The translations under genes and the position numbers were made by a program. A DNA stretch of 64,000 nt, taken from contig NZ_AP022672.1 of assembly GCF_013374095.1 (NCBI RefSeq), positions 682,001 through 746,000 of the forward strand. The letters are read 5' to 3'. The notes beneath the pieces are model-generated. The model was given only the letters and a program-made list of their open reading frames with translations, was not told the DNA's origin and did not search any database. This stretch comes from Sphingomonas sp. HMP6. Lineage in GTDB: Bacteria > Pseudomonadota > Alphaproteobacteria > Sphingomonadales > Sphingomonadaceae. Positions within the stretch are counted from its first letter, which is position 1; each line of letters begins with the position of its first letter. Of this stretch, positions 1 through 9,626 are shown in pieces.

Positions 1-140
1 TGCTGGTCGAATGGCCCGAACGCGCGCCCGGCTGGTGGCCCGATGCCCTCGCGCTGACGCTGGAGATGCTGCCCGACGGAAGCCGTCGCTTGACAGCCGC
101 GGTCCCGCCGGGCTGGAAGGACCGATGGCAGCAGATATGA
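1..140 (+). CDS. tsaE: TsaE, tRNA threonylcarbamoyladenosine biosynthesis ATPase (C-terminal end only)
   Basis: This is the last ~46 codons of a gene that begins before the window; the readable frame starts at base 3 and stops with TGA at 138-140. It begins with LVEWPERAPGWWP, which resembles the conserved LVEWPERA segment near the TsaE C-terminus. TsaE is the ATPase that works with TsaB and TsaD in t6A tRNA modification. Its stop overlaps the ATG of the next gene (ATGA), so the two are translationally coupled. In alphaproteobacteria tsaE commonly precedes an amgK-like kinase, which supports the call although the Walker motifs lie outside the window. Confidence 0.8.
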   Translation, partial: LVEWPERAPGWWPDALALTLEMLPDGSRRLTAAVPPGWKDRWQQI

Positions 141-1105
141 CACCACCGGCGGCGGCGGCCGCGTTCCTGGCCGCGAACGGATGGGACGACGCAGACATTG
201 TGCCGGTGGCGGGCGATGCCTCGTTCCGCCGGTATTTCAGGGCGGTGGAGCCAACGCGCAGCGCGATCCTGATGGATGCGCCGCCGCCGCACGAGGACCC
301 GCGACCGTTTCTTAACATGGCGCGCTGGTTGACCGGTAACGGCTTTGCCGCGCCCGAGATTCATGGTGAAGATCTCGACCATGGGCTCGTCCTGTTGCAG
401 GATTTCGGCGACGTCCGGATGCGCGAGACGGTCGATGCCGAACCGTCGCGCGAGCTGGCGCTCTATGCGGCGGCGATCGACATCCTGATTTCGCTTCATA
501 CGCGTGAGGCTGCCGCGCTGGCGCCCTATGGCCGCGCGGTCCTGCACCGCGAGGCCGATCTGCTGACCGAATGGTATTGCCCGGCGATCGGGATCGAGGC
601 CGATCAGGAGGCCTATTCGGCGGCATGGGATGCGGTGTTCGACCATGCGCTGGTCGGCCCGAAAGTCACCGTTCTGCGCGATTACCATGCCGAAAATCTG
701 ATGCTGATCGGCCCCGATACGCTCGGTTTGCTCGATTTTCAGGACGCACTGGCGGGCCATCCGGCCTATGATCTGGTGTCTTTGCTGCAGGACGCACGGC
801 GTGACGTAAGCGAGGATGTCGAGGCAGCGATGCTCGCGCACTACAAGGCTGCAGTTGCTACCGACCCCGGGTTCGATGCCGCCTATCACGTGCTCGGCGC
901 GCAGCGGAACGCCAAGATCGTCGGCATCTTCACCCGGCTGTGGCAGCGCGACGGCAAGCCGCGCTATCCGACGCTGTGCCCGCGCGTTTGGCGCTATCTG
1001 AACCGCGATCTCGAGCATCCCGCGCTCGCACCGGTGAAGGCGTGGTTCGACGCGACGATCCCTCAAGGGCTGCGCGGTGATCCCCTGGCTTTGTCGTCAT
1101 GCTGA
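137..1105 (+). CDS. amgK: AmgK-like N-acetylmuramate/N-acetylglucosamine anomeric kinase
   Basis: This 322-residue protein has the aminoglycoside-phosphotransferase fold: a catalytic loop LRDYHAENLML and, further on, the metal-binding segment LLDFQDALAGHPAYDL. In Pseudomonas and other Gram-negatives AmgK phosphorylates MurNAc (and GlcNAc) at C1 in a recycling route that bypasses de novo UDP-MurNAc synthesis. The next gene, murU, supplies the following step and overlaps by 7 bases. I chose the ATG at 137 because it overlaps the tsaE stop (ATGA); an ATG at 125 in the same frame is the alternative. The function rests on family and on the murU pairing; substrate specificity cannot be read directly. 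Confidence 0.85.
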   Translation: MTPPAAAAAFLAANGWDDADIVPVAGDASFRRYFRAVEPTRSAILMDAPPPHEDPRPFLNMARWLTGNGFAAPEIHGEDLDHGLVLLQDFGDVRMRETVDAEPSRELALYAAAIDILISLHTREAAALAPYGRAVLHREADLLTEWYCPAIGIEADQEAYSAAWDAVFDHALVGPKVTVLRDYHAENLMLIGPDTLGLLDFQDALAGHPAYDLVSLLQDARRDVSEDVEAAMLAHYKAAVATDPGFDAAYHVLGAQRNAKIVGIFTRLWQRDGKPRYPTLCPRVWRYLNRDLEHPALAPVKAWFDATIPQGLRGDPLALSSC

Positions 1106-1863
1106 AACCCAAACGCACGCTCCACATCCGGCCCGATCCGGGTGGGGCGGTGCCGAAGACAGCGATGGTGATGGCCGCCGGCCTCGGCAAACGGATGCGC
1201 CCGCTGACCGCGACGCGTCCCAAGCCTTTGGTCGAGGTCGCGGGCAAACCGCTGATCGATCACGTGTTCGACCGGCTGCGCGCGAGCGGCGTCGAGCGCG
1301 CGGTGGTAAACGTCCATTATCTGGCCGACGCGCTGGAGGCGCATTTGCACAATCGCGTCTCGGGGATCGACGTGGTCGTCTCCGATGAACGCAAGCGGTT
1401 GATGGAAACCGGCGGTGGCATCGTGCAGGCGCGGGATCTTATCGGCGATGCGCCGTTCGTTGTCGTCAACAGCGACAATCTGTGGGTCGATGGCCCGTCC
1501 GATGCGATCCGCATGCTTGCCGCGCGGTGGGATGATGCGACGATGGACGCGCTGCTGCTAATGGTGCCGCTCGCCCGCGCGAACCACCACGGCGGGCAGG
1601 GTGATTTCCGGCTCGCCCCCGACGGGCGGATCATCGGGCGGCGGCAACCGGGCAAGCTGGCGCCGTTCGTCTATACTGGGGTGCAAATCCTTTCCCCACG
1701 CGTCATCGTGGATTGGCCGGAGGGGCCGTTCTCGACGATGCTGTTTTGGGAACGCGCGATTGCAGCCGGGCGCGCTTATGGCCTCGTCCATCAGGGGTTG
1801 TGGTTCGATGTCGGAACCCCCGCCGCGGTCGGCAAGACCGAGGCGATGCTGGCCGATGGCTGA
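1099..1863 (+). CDS. murU: MurU-like N-acetylmuramate alpha-1-phosphate uridylyltransferase
   Basis: The 254-residue product is a sugar-1-phosphate nucleotidyltransferase. Near residues 22-44 it has MVMAAGLGKRMRPLTATRP and then KPLVEVAGKPLIDH, the nucleotide-binding signature, followed by the metal-binding VNSDNLWVDG. MurU converts MurNAc-1-phosphate and UTP to UDP-MurNAc. It overlaps amgK by 7 bases and addB by 8, so the three are read from one transcript. Together with amgK it forms the cell-wall recycling pathway known from Pseudomonas putida. A generic glucose-1-phosphate nucleotidyltransferase is the alternative from sequence alone, but the partner gene makes MurU much more likely. Confidence 0.85.
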   Translation: MLKPKRTLHIRPDPGGAVPKTAMVMAAGLGKRMRPLTATRPKPLVEVAGKPLIDHVFDRLRASGVERAVVNVHYLADALEAHLHNRVSGIDVVVSDERKRLMETGGGIVQARDLIGDAPFVVVNSDNLWVDGPSDAIRMLAARWDDATMDALLLMVPLARANHHGGQGDFRLAPDGRIIGRRQPGKLAPFVYTGVQILSPRVIVDWPEGPFSTMLFWERAIAAGRAYGLVHQGLWFDVGTPAAVGKTEAMLADG

Positions 1864-4804
1864 GCGCGCGGCCCCGCAACTTTTCACGATTCCCTCGCAC
1901 CGCGCCTTTGCCGATGCGTTGGCGGCGGGGCTGATTCGGCAGTTCGGCGGACAGGATCTGGAACTCGCGCGTGGCCTCGTCTTGCTCCCCAACAACCGCG
2001 CCAAACGCGCGTTGACCGATGCCTTCGTCCGCGCGAGCGACGGCGGTCTGTTGCTGCCGCGATTGGTGGCGATCGGCGATCCTGGGATCGACGAGGCGAT
2101 CGGTGCTGCGCTCGATCCGGCGGACGATGCGGATCCGCTGCCGCCTGCGGTCGCGCCGCTCGAACGCCGCATGATCCTCGCGCGGCTGGTCTCGGAGGAG
2201 CGCGCGCGCGGCGGGCAGCCGGTCGATGCGGCGGAAGCGGTGCGGCTGGCGGGCGATCTGGCGCGGACGCTGGATCAGTTGCTGGTCGAGGAAATCGAAC
2301 CCCGCCGATTACGCGAGATCGAACTCAACGAAGCGATGTCGGCGCATTGGCAGCGCGCGCTCGATCTGTTCGGTATCGTGCTCGATCGCTGGCCGGAGGA
2401 ACTGGCACGGATCGGCCGGATCGATGCGGCGGCGCGTCGTGGATTTGTGCTGCGGCGACTTGCGGCACGCTGGAAAACCGCGCCTCCGTCGGGCTTCGTC
2501 TGCGCGGCCGGGATCACCGATAGCGCGCCTGCGGTTGCGCATTTGCTGCGCAGCATTTCTGATTTGCCGCGCGGCATGGTGGTGCTGGCCGATCTGGCGA
2601 CGGGGATGGATTCGGACGAATGGAACGCGCTCGGCCCGTTCGATCCCGACCCTGTAACCGGGCTGGCGCGGCGATCGATCGAGACGCACCCGCAATTCCA
2701 TATCAAGCTGTTGCTGGAGCGGATGAGCGTCAACCGCACAGAGTTCCGCACCTGGCGCGATGGTAGCGATCATGATGCAACCGTCGCGCGCGGCAAGGCG
2801 GTGGCGAATGCGCTCGCCTCGGCGGAATTCACCGCGAAATGGACCACGCTCGGGCCTGAACAGCGTCGAATCGGCGGGATCACTGCCGCTGAACTCGCGA
2901 CGCCGGGGGAGGAAGCGCAGGCGATTGCGCTCGCGCTCCGCGAAGTCGCCGAGACGCCGGTGCGGACGGCGGCGCTGGTCACCCCCGACCGCGGCCTTGC
3001 GCGTCGCGTTGCGGCACATTGCGCGCGCTGGGGCATCGCGGTCGATGATTCCGCCGGGCGCCCGCTGTCGATCCTGCCTTCTGGAACATTGCTCACCGCG
3101 CTCGCCGAGGCGGCCACGCAGCGCTTCGCGCCGCTCGCCTTGCTGACGTTGCTCAAACATCCGCTGGTGCGCTTCGGCGCGGCGCGGGGCGACTGGCTCG
3201 ACGGCGTGCGCGCGCTGGACCGGGTGCTGCGCGGTCCGCGCCCGGCGGCGGGCCTGGTCGGGATCGACGCGCACCTGCGCGACGCGCGACGTGCGCAGAT
3301 GGCGCTGGCGTGGTGGCCGGAAGCGCGCGCGCTGCTCGCGCCGATCGAACAGGCGTTCGACCGCCAGGCGCAACCGCTCACGAGCCTGCTCGCCGCATTG
3401 CGCGAGGCGGCACAGGCGCTGTGCGGCGATGCGCTGTGGTCCGGCCCGGCCGGCCGCGCGGCGGCGGATTTGCTGCGCGAGGCGGAACTGCACGCCGTGC
3501 ACGGCCCGGCGACGATCGATCCGGCCAGCCTCGCGCCGCTGCTCAAGACATTGATGGATGAAATCGCGGTGCGTCCACCGCAGGGCGGGCATCCCCGCCT
3601 TGCGATTTACGGCCTGATCGAGGCGCGCTTGCAGACCGCCGATTTGATGATCCTGGGCGGGTTGAACGAAGGGACATGGCCCGGCCTGCCCGCGCCCGAT
3701 CCGTGGCTCGCACCGCGCATCCGCACCGAGCTGGGCTTGCCGGGGCTCGATCGTGGCGTCGGCATGGCGGCGCACGATCTGGCGCAGGCGCTCGGCGCAC
3801 CGGCTGCAATCATTACGCGCGCGCGGCGCGGCGGCACGCAACCGGCCATCGCCTCGCGCTTCTGGCTGCGCTTGCAGGCACTGGCCGGGGATAAGTTCGA
3901 ACGCGCGTCGGCGCTGGAGGGCTGGGCGCGCGCGCTCGACGATCCCGGTCTGCACGAGCCGGCCCCCAAGCCTGCCCCGGTCCCGCCTGCCGAGCTACGC
4001 CCGAAGAAGATCGCGGTGACCGATGTCGACCGGCTTAAGGCCGACCCCTACGCCTTTTATGCCAAGCGCATCCTCGGGCTGATCCAGCTCGATCCGGTCG
4101 ATGCCGATCCGAGTGCGGCGTGGCGCGGCACCGCAGTGCACGACATTCTCGAACGCTGGGCGCGCGAGGATGCGTGCGCGCTCGACCGGCTGCACGACCG
4201 CGCGCGCGGCATGTTCGATGGCGCGCACCCGATGCAGCGCGCTTTGTGGCGGCCGCGCCTGATGGAGGCGATCGACTGGATCGTCGCGGAAATGGGCCGC
4301 AATGTGGATGCCGGGCGCACGGTGCTGGCGGTCGAGCAGGCGGGGGACATCGCGATTGCCGGGGTCACGCTGACGGGCAAGTTCGACCGGATCGATCGGC
4401 TGCCCGACGGGGCGCTCGCGGTGATCGATTACAAGACCGGCAAGGCCCCCTCGTCGGCGGCGGTGCGCGAGGGGTTCAGTCTGCAGCTCGGGCTGCTCGG
4501 CTTGATCGCCGAACGCGGTGGCTTTGCCGGCATCCAGGGGGCGGCGCGCGGCTTCGAATATTGGTCGCTGACCAAGAATGGCGAGTCGTTCGGTCGCGCC
4601 ACCTCGCCGGTCGATCCGGCGGGCAAGGGCGACAAGGTCTTGCCCGAGAAATTCACCGCGTTGGCGGCGCATCACTTTAGCGAGGCGGCGGCGGACTGGC
4701 TCACCGGCGCGCGTGCGTTCGAGGCGAAACTGCATCCGGATTACGCACCCTATGCCGAGTATGATCAATTGATGCGGCGTGACGAATGGTATGGGCGTGA
4801 CTGA
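1856..4804 (+). CDS. addB: AddB, helicase-nuclease subunit of the AddAB double-strand break repair enzyme
   Basis: AddB (982 residues) pairs with AddA to resect double-strand ends for RecA-dependent repair. The C-terminal RecB-type nuclease motif is visible as ALAVIDYKTGKAPSSA (DYKTG). The N-terminal half begins with LFTIPSHRAFADALA and is a degenerate helicase region, as is normal for alphaproteobacterial AddB. I placed the start at ATG 1856, which overlaps murU by 8 bases; the open frame extends upstream to 1601 but that part only mirrors murU. addA follows after 111 bases that hold a palindromic repeat, an unusually long gap for this operon. Confidence 0.93.
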   Translation: MAERAAPQLFTIPSHRAFADALAAGLIRQFGGQDLELARGLVLLPNNRAKRALTDAFVRASDGGLLLPRLVAIGDPGIDEAIGAALDPADDADPLPPAVAPLERRMILARLVSEERARGGQPVDAAEAVRLAGDLARTLDQLLVEEIEPRRLREIELNEAMSAHWQRALDLFGIVLDRWPEELARIGRIDAAARRGFVLRRLAARWKTAPPSGFVCAAGITDSAPAVAHLLRSISDLPRGMVVLADLATGMDSDEWNALGPFDPDPVTGLARRSIETHPQFHIKLLLERMSVNRTEFRTWRDGSDHDATVARGKAVANALASAEFTAKWTTLGPEQRRIGGITAAELATPGEEAQAIALALREVAETPVRTAALVTPDRGLARRVAAHCARWGIAVDDSAGRPLSILPSGTLLTALAEAATQRFAPLALLTLLKHPLVRFGAARGDWLDGVRALDRVLRGPRPAAGLVGIDAHLRDARRAQMALAWWPEARALLAPIEQAFDRQAQPLTSLLAALREAAQALCGDALWSGPAGRAAADLLREAELHAVHGPATIDPASLAPLLKTLMDEIAVRPPQGGHPRLAIYGLIEARLQTADLMILGGLNEGTWPGLPAPDPWLAPRIRTELGLPGLDRGVGMAAHDLAQALGAPAAIITRARRGGTQPAIASRFWLRLQALAGDKFERASALEGWARALDDPGLHEPAPKPAPVPPAELRPKKIAVTDVDRLKADPYAFYAKRILGLIQLDPVDADPSAAWRGTAVHDILERWAREDACALDRLHDRARGMFDGAHPMQRALWRPRLMEAIDWIVAEMGRNVDAGRTVLAVEQAGDIAIAGVTLTGKFDRIDRLPDGALAVIDYKTGKAPSSAAVREGFSLQLGLLGLIAERGGFAGIQGAARGFEYWSLTKNGESFGRATSPVDPAGKGDKVLPEKFTALAAHHFSEAAADWLTGARAFEAKLHPDYAPYAEYDQLMRRDEWYGRD

Positions 4805-4811
4805 CCATCTT

Positions 4812-4901
4812 CCGTTCGCCCTGAGCCTGTCGAATGGCCCGTGCAGCAAGCGCGGTATCATGTTTGGTACGCAGTGCTTCGACAAGCTCAGCCCGAACGG
4901 G
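4812..4901. repeat. Dispersed palindromic repeat (GACAAGCTCAG family), copy 1
   Basis: Arms CCGTTCGCCCTGAGCCTGTC at 4812 and, inverted, GACAAGCTCAGCCCGAACGG ending at 4900 are nearly complementary, separated by about 43 bases. The element fills the space between addB and addA. Two more copies with the same arms lie at 18815-18918 and 51599-51690. In an RNA it would fold as a long hairpin and could dampen read-through or stabilise mRNA ends; that role is inference. Confidence 0.85.
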
Positions 4902-4915
4902 TGGAGGGCTATGCC

Positions 4916-7900
4916 ATGAGCATCTCAGACACGCGCCGCCCCCTCCCGATCCTGAAGGATGCGCAAGCGCAAGCGAGCGATCCGGGCGGGCACGTCTGGC
5001 TCTCTGCCTCCGCCGGGACCGGCAAGACGCAGGTGCTGACCGCGCGCGTGTATCGGCTGTTGCTGCGCGGGGTCGATCCGGCGGCGATCCTGTGCCTGAC
5101 CTTCACCAAAGCGGGTGCGGCCGAAATGGCGGGTCGGATTGGCGAGCGGCTGGCGGCATGGGTGCGTATGCCGCGCCCCGAGCTGGTTAGCGATCTCGGC
5201 GCGCTCGGCGAGGACCCGACCGACGCGCTGATCGCGCGCGCGCGGACGCTGTTCGCGCGCGTGCTCGATGCACCGGGCGGCGGTATCCGGATCCAGACGA
5301 TCCACGGTTTCTGCCAGAGCCTGTTGTCGGCCTTCCCGGTCGAGGCTGGCCTCGCCCCCGGCTTCCGCCCGATCGAGGCGCGCGAGGAAGCGGTGCTCGC
5401 GCGCGAGGCGCTCGCCGAACTGCTCGTCACCGCCGAGGCGGAGGGCCGCGACTCCACCGTTGCCACCGTCGGCGCGCTGAGCCTCAGGCTGGGCGAGGGC
5501 GAGGCCGAGCGCTTCCTGCTCGCCTGCGCGCGCGCGCCCGCCGCGATGGCCGAACTGCCGATGGGGGAGGGGGTGCAGCCGTTCCTCCGTCGCGCGCTCG
5601 ACTTGCCGACCGGTGAGATCGAGGCGGAGATTGCCGATGCGTGCGGCGATGCGGTGTTCGACGTCGATGCGGTCGCGCGGCTGGCGGCGGCGAACCGCGC
5701 CTGGGGCACGGCCACGGGCGGCAACCATGCCGATATCGCCGAATGTTGGGTCGAGGCTGCGCCAGAAATGCGCGCGCGGATGCTGGGTGATCTGATCGCC
5801 GTGCCCTTCACCGCCAAGCGCGAGCCGCGCAAATACTCGCCCAAATTGCTCGCCGCCGATCCCGACTATGCTGACCTCGCGATCGAGGTAGGGCAGGAGT
5901 GCGCCGATCTGCTCTCCCTGCGCGAGCGCGCGGCGTATGCCGATCTGCTCGCGGCGGGTCTGGCGGTCGGGCGCGATTATGCCGCGACCTATGAGCGCGC
6001 GAAGCGGCGGATCGGCGCGGTCGATTTCGACGATCTGATCCGCGCGACGATCGATCTGCTGGCGCAGCCGGGAATGGGCGATTGGGTGCGCTACAAGCTC
6101 GACCAGGCGACCGAACATGTCCTGATCGACGAGGCGCAGGACACCAACCCCGAACAGTGGCTTATCGTTCGCGCGCTCGCGGAGGAATTCTTCGCGGGCG
6201 AAGGGGCGCATGAGAACAAGCTTCGGACGCTTTTCACAGTGGGCGATTACAAGCAGGCGATCTTCGGCTTTCAGGGCACCCACCCAATCTATTTTAAAGG
6301 CGCGGAGCGGCATTTCGAACAACTTGCGACCAATGCTTGGGAGGCGGACGGAGACGAGCGTTCGCGGACTGGCAAAGAGCGCGCGCGCCGTTGGAACCGG
6401 CTGTCGCTGACGCAATCGTTCCGCTCGACGCGCCCCGTGCTCGAATTCGTCGACGCCGCGATCGAAGCGCTGCCCGAACCGGGGCTGGGCGCGATTGCCG
6501 ACCGCGAAGTGCATGCCAGCGAAGTGCCGGGGCCGGGCACCGTCTCGCTCTGGCCGCTGGTCGTGGCGGGCGGGTCCGAAGAGGATGAGGAAAGCTGGGT
6601 GTCCGATTCCACGCGCGAACTCGCGCGGCAGATCGCGCGGACGATCAAGGGGTGGATCGGCACGCTGATGCTGGAAAGCAAGGGCCGTACGCTCCGGCCC
6701 GAGGATGTGATGATCCTGGTCAAGCGGCGCGGCGAACTCGCCTCGCTGATCGTCGCGCGTCTGTATGCCGAGGGTGTGCCCGTGGCGGGCGTCGACCGGT
6801 TGCGACTGAACGCGCCGCTGTCGGTACAGGATCTGCTCGCTGCGATCCGCTTCGTGCTGCAGCCGGAGGATGATCTATCGCTCGCCTCACTATTGGTCTC
6901 GCCGCTGATCGGGTGGAGCCAGGAGCGGCTGATGGCGGAGGCCCCGCGTGGGTCGATCAGCTTGTGGCGGCATCTCACGCGGCCGGGCGGTCCGAGCGAT
7001 CTCGCCCCGCTGTTTGCCTTGTTGGCCCGCGCCGACATTGCGACGCCGTATCAGTTTCTCGAGGAAATTCTGTCGGGTCCGCTCGGGGGGCGGCGCAAAC
7101 TGGTCCATCGGCTGGGGCAGGAGGCGCGCGATCCGATCGAGGAAGTGCTGAGCGCGGCGCTCGATTTCGAATCGCTCGGCACGCCGTCGCTGCAACGCTT
7201 TCTCGACTGGTTCGATCGCGGCGAGGTCGAGATCAAGCGCGACCCGTCGGCCCCGCTCGATGCGGTGCGGGTGATGACCGCGCATGGTGCGAAGGGCCTG
7301 CAAGCGCCGCTGGTGATCCTGGCCGATGCGGCGGTCGATCCGACGCGTTCGCCCCGCTCGACGCTGAAATGGCGCGCGGGCGACATGGCGGCGGAATTGC
7401 CCGTGATCCGCCCGCGCAAAGGCGAGGCGACCGGGCCGCTGGCCGCGCTGGTGGAGGAAACCGCGGCGAGCGATCTCGAGGAGCATTGGCGGCTGTTCTA
7501 CGTCGCTTCGACTCGCGCGGAGGAGCGGCTGGTGATCGCCGGGTCGGTCGGGCCGAAGGCGCAAGGGATGGCGCCTGAGCTAAGCTGGTATGCCGCCGCC
7601 GATCGCGCGATGCGGGCGCTGGGGGTTGAGGGCGAGGGTGCGCGCGATTTCGCCGGCCGCGCTCCGCAACGGCCGGTAGCGCCAGACCGGAAGAGCGCGC
7701 GGGCCGTGGCCGAGACGGTCGCCTTGCCGAACTGGGCGACGTGCCCCGCGCCGGTTGAGGCGCGGCCGCCGCGCCCGCTCGCACCGTCATCGTTGGGGGA
7801 GGATATGGTCGCGGACGCGCCCCCGACGGAGGTCATGCGCGCCGCCGGCGAGCGCGGTCGCTTGATCCACGCGCTGTTCGAACGGCTCCCGGCAGTCGCG

Positions 7901-8362
7901 CCCGCGCAGCGCGCCGAAGCGGCCGACCGGTGGCTCGCACGGGTCGGGATGGTTGCGGATGCAGCGGCGCGGATCGAGATCGCGGCTTCGGTGCTGGCGG
8001 TGCTCGACGATGCCGCCTTTGCTGCCCTGTTTGGCGGTGATTCGCTGGCCGAGGCACCGATCGCAGCGGTTCTCCCCGACGGGTTCGTCGTGTCGGGCAC
8101 GGTCGATCGCTTGCTCGTCACGCGGGATCTCGTTCGTGTAATCGATTTCAAGACCGGGCGCGGCGTGCCCGCGACCGCGGAGGCCATTCCGCCGTACCAT
8201 GTGCGGCAGATGGCAGCGTATGGCGCAGCGCTCGCGGTTATCTTCCCCGGGCGGCGGATCGAGACGGCGTTGCTCTACACTAGCGGCCCGACGCTGCACG
8301 TGCTCGACGACGCTACACTGCACGCGCACAAGCCTGGCTTTGCCGAGGCGGAGCAAAGCTAG
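4916..8362 (+). CDS. addA: AddA, UvrD-like helicase-nuclease subunit of AddAB
   Basis: This 1,148-residue protein shows the superfamily 1 helicase motifs in order: Walker A ASAGTGKT at residues 31-38, motif [15 protein letters not shown], motif [17 protein letters not shown], motif [14 protein letters not shown] and motif [16 protein letters not shown]-terminal RecB-family nuclease domain ends with VIDFKTGRG. It is the active helicase and one of the two nucleases of AddAB. The start at ATG 4916 gives [10 protein letters not shown]; upstream in-frame sequence is repeat DNA. The addB-addA-trxA order is the usual alphaproteobacterial one. Confidence 0.95.
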   Translation: MSISDTRRPLPILKDAQAQASDPGGHVWLSASAGTGKTQVLTARVYRLLLRGVDPAAILCLTFTKAGAAEMAGRIGERLAAWVRMPRPELVSDLGALGEDPTDALIARARTLFARVLDAPGGGIRIQTIHGFCQSLLSAFPVEAGLAPGFRPIEAREEAVLAREALAELLVTAEAEGRDSTVATVGALSLRLGEGEAERFLLACARAPAAMAELPMGEGVQPFLRRALDLPTGEIEAEIADACGDAVFDVDAVARLAAANRAWGTATGGNHADIAECWVEAAPEMRARMLGDLIAVPFTAKREPRKYSPKLLAADPDYADLAIEVGQECADLLSLRERAAYADLLAAGLAVGRDYAATYERAKRRIGAVDFDDLIRATIDLLAQPGMGDWVRYKLDQATEHVLIDEAQDTNPEQWLIVRALAEEFFAGEGAHENKLRTLFTVGDYKQAIFGFQGTHPIYFKGAERHFEQLATNAWEADGDERSRTGKERARRWNRLSLTQSFRSTRPVLEFVDAAIEALPEPGLGAIADREVHASEVPGPGTVSLWPLVVAGGSEEDEESWVSDSTRELARQIARTIKGWIGTLMLESKGRTLRPEDVMILVKRRGELASLIVARLYAEGVPVAGVDRLRLNAPLSVQDLLAAIRFVLQPEDDLSLASLLVSPLIGWSQERLMAEAPRGSISLWRHLTRPGGPSDLAPLFALLARADIATPYQFLEEILSGPLGGRRKLVHRLGQEARDPIEEVLSAALDFESLGTPSLQRFLDWFDRGEVEIKRDPSAPLDAVRVMTAHGAKGLQAPLVILADAAVDPTRSPRSTLKWRAGDMAAELPVIRPRKGEATGPLAALVEETAASDLEEHWRLFYVASTRAEERLVIAGSVGPKAQGMAPELSWYAAADRAMRALGVEGEGARDFAGRAPQRPVAPDRKSARAVAETVALPNWATCPAPVEARPPRPLAPSSLGEDMVADAPPTEVMRAAGERGRLIHALFERLPAVAPAQRAEAADRWLARVGMVADAAARIEIAASVLAVLDDAAFAALFGGDSLAEAPIAAVLPDGFVVSGTVDRLLVTRDLVRVIDFKTGRGVPATAEAIPPYHVRQMAAYGAALAVIFPGRRIETALLYTSGPTLHVLDDATLHAHKPGFAEAEQS

Positions 8363-8426
8363 CGTTCGCGCGCTTGAGTGCGTCAGCCCGACACCCTATT
8401 TCACCGTCAACCACAGGAGATTTATC

Positions 8427-8750
8427 ATGGCCACCAAGCAGATCACCGACGCGAGCTGGGAAGCAGACGTTACCAACGCGACCGGCCCCGTACTGGTCGA
8501 TTTCTGGGCGGAATGGTGCGGCCCGTGCAAGATGATCGGGCCGAGCCTTGAGGAAATCTCCGACGAACTGGGCGAGCAAGTGACGATCGCCAAGCTCAAC
8601 ATCGACGACAATCCCGATGCGCCTGGCAAGTTCGGCGTGCGCGGCATTCCGACGATGATCCTGTTCAAGAACGGCGTTCCTGCGGCGACCAAGGTCGGTG
8701 CCGAACCTAAGGGCAAGTTGAAGGCATGGCTCGAGGGCGAGCTGGGGTGA
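8427..8750 (+). CDS. trxA: Thioredoxin
   Basis: A 107-residue thioredoxin with the active site WCGPC (Cys31 and Cys34) inside [15 protein letters not shown], and the cis-proline segment GIPTMILF. It reduces protein disulphides in the cytoplasm with electrons from thioredoxin reductase. The start at ATG 8427 is fixed by a good ribosome-binding site, AGGAGA, 6 bases upstream; the longer open frame upstream overlaps addA and is not real. The gene follows addA by 64 bases. Confidence 0.96.
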   Translation: MATKQITDASWEADVTNATGPVLVDFWAEWCGPCKMIGPSLEEISDELGEQVTIAKLNIDDNPDAPGKFGVRGIPTMILFKNGVPAATKVGAEPKGKLKAWLEGELG

Positions 8751-8756
8751 TGCTGT

Positions 8757-8789
8757 ATCGCCGCCCGTTCGTCTGGAGCTAGCGGCGAT
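8757..8789 (+). terminator. Candidate hairpin after trxA
   Basis: ATCGCCGC at 8757-8764 pairs with GCGGCGAT at 8782-8789 around a 17-base loop, 7 bases after the trxA stop. A T run (AGTTTTAC) follows only some distance further on, so this is a weak terminator candidate. Confidence 0.35.
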
Positions 8790-8876
8790 CCCTCGACTTG
8801 ATAGTTTTACTTGCCCCGGCTCAAAGATCGGCAATAAGTCGAGCAACTTGCAAAAAACTGCGAGTCGGGGGGGATC

Positions 8877-9539
8877 ATGACGTCTTATATCTTTAGAGCT
8901 GGGTTGGCCGTGTGTGTGGTAGCGTCGCAGGTGCCAGCGTATGTCTCTGCGCAAACCGCAGCTGCGCCGTCTGCTGAAACGATCATAGCACCGATTGCCG
9001 CGCCATCAGCGGCCAATGCGGTCCTGCGTGTCGGCACCGAAGTGCCGCTCAAATTGTCGGAAACGTTGACGACCAAAGGGAAGATGCTACGCGTCGGACA
9101 GCGCTTTCATATGGAAGTTGCCTCCGACATTGTCGTTCAAGGCATCACGGTCGTGCCCGCCGGAAGCCCGGCAATGGGAGAAATTACTGACGTTCGGAAC
9201 AAGGGAATGTGGGGCAAATCCGGCCATCTCTCCGCGCGTATTTTGTATGTTACGGTCAATGGCCGGCAAATCCGCATGAGCGGTGCTTTTGACGACAAGG
9301 GTGTTGCCGGGGGCATTGGTGCAGCAGCAGTTTCGGCAGTCGTGTTCTTGCCTGCCGGATTCTTCATGACGGGTACCAGCGCTCAGGTCCCGCTTGGTGC
9401 AGCGGTGAAAGGGTTCATCGACGAGGACGTGCCGCTTGCGATCGCCTCCGCAGCGATGGCACCGTTGCCGGTCGCGGCACCTGCGGCTCCGGCTGCAGTT
9501 CCCGCGTCTATTCCAGCGTCAGCGGTGGTACCGAAGTAA
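8877..9539 (+). CDS. Exported protein of unknown function, Ala/Pro-rich
   Basis: A 220-residue protein with a probable signal peptide (IFRAGLAVCVVASQVPAYVSA, cleavage near residue 25). The mature part begins with an Ala/Pro linker, continues with a beta-rich central region (LRVGTEVPLKLSETLTTKGK, then a segment around VVPAGSPAMGEI that resembles SLT/TrbI-like barrels), a glycine-rich hydrophobic stretch GVAGGIGAAAVSAVVFLPAG, and ends in an Ala/Pro tail. I do not recognise a named family. It is preceded by GGGGGGG at 8867-8873, which can serve as ribosome-binding site, and stands alone between trxA and argJ. Confidence 0.8.
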   Translation: MTSYIFRAGLAVCVVASQVPAYVSAQTAAAPSAETIIAPIAAPSAANAVLRVGTEVPLKLSETLTTKGKMLRVGQRFHMEVASDIVVQGITVVPAGSPAMGEITDVRNKGMWGKSGHLSARILYVTVNGRQIRMSGAFDDKGVAGGIGAAAVSAVVFLPAGFFMTGTSAQVPLGAAVKGFIDEDVPLAIASAAMAPLPVAAPAAPAAVPASIPASAVVPK

Positions 9540-9589
9540 ATTTGTGTATCCATGACGACCGTCGATTATGGCGACACGTAATCGGCAAT

Positions 9590-9626
9590 ATCTCGATCAA
9601 CTCCGATAGTCGGCGTTGATCGAGAT
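9590..9626. other. Perfect 12-bp inverted repeat across the argJ 3' end
   Basis: ATCTCGATCAAC at 9590-9601 and GTTGATCGAGAT at 9615-9626 are exact complements around a 13-base loop. The right arm is inside argJ (coding for part of its last residues) and the left arm includes the stop. No T run follows on either strand, so it is not a classical terminator; it may protect the mRNA end or be chance. Confidence 0.5.

Noticed and set aside
2309..3955. Long open frame on the minus strand within addB (548 codons)
   Set aside because: High-GC antisense shadow: Arg/Gln/Ala-rich with no domain, wholly inside a well-supported gene.
4805..4915. Rho-independent terminator between addB and addA
   Set aside because: The palindrome has a long loop and no T run, and it matches a dispersed repeat family.
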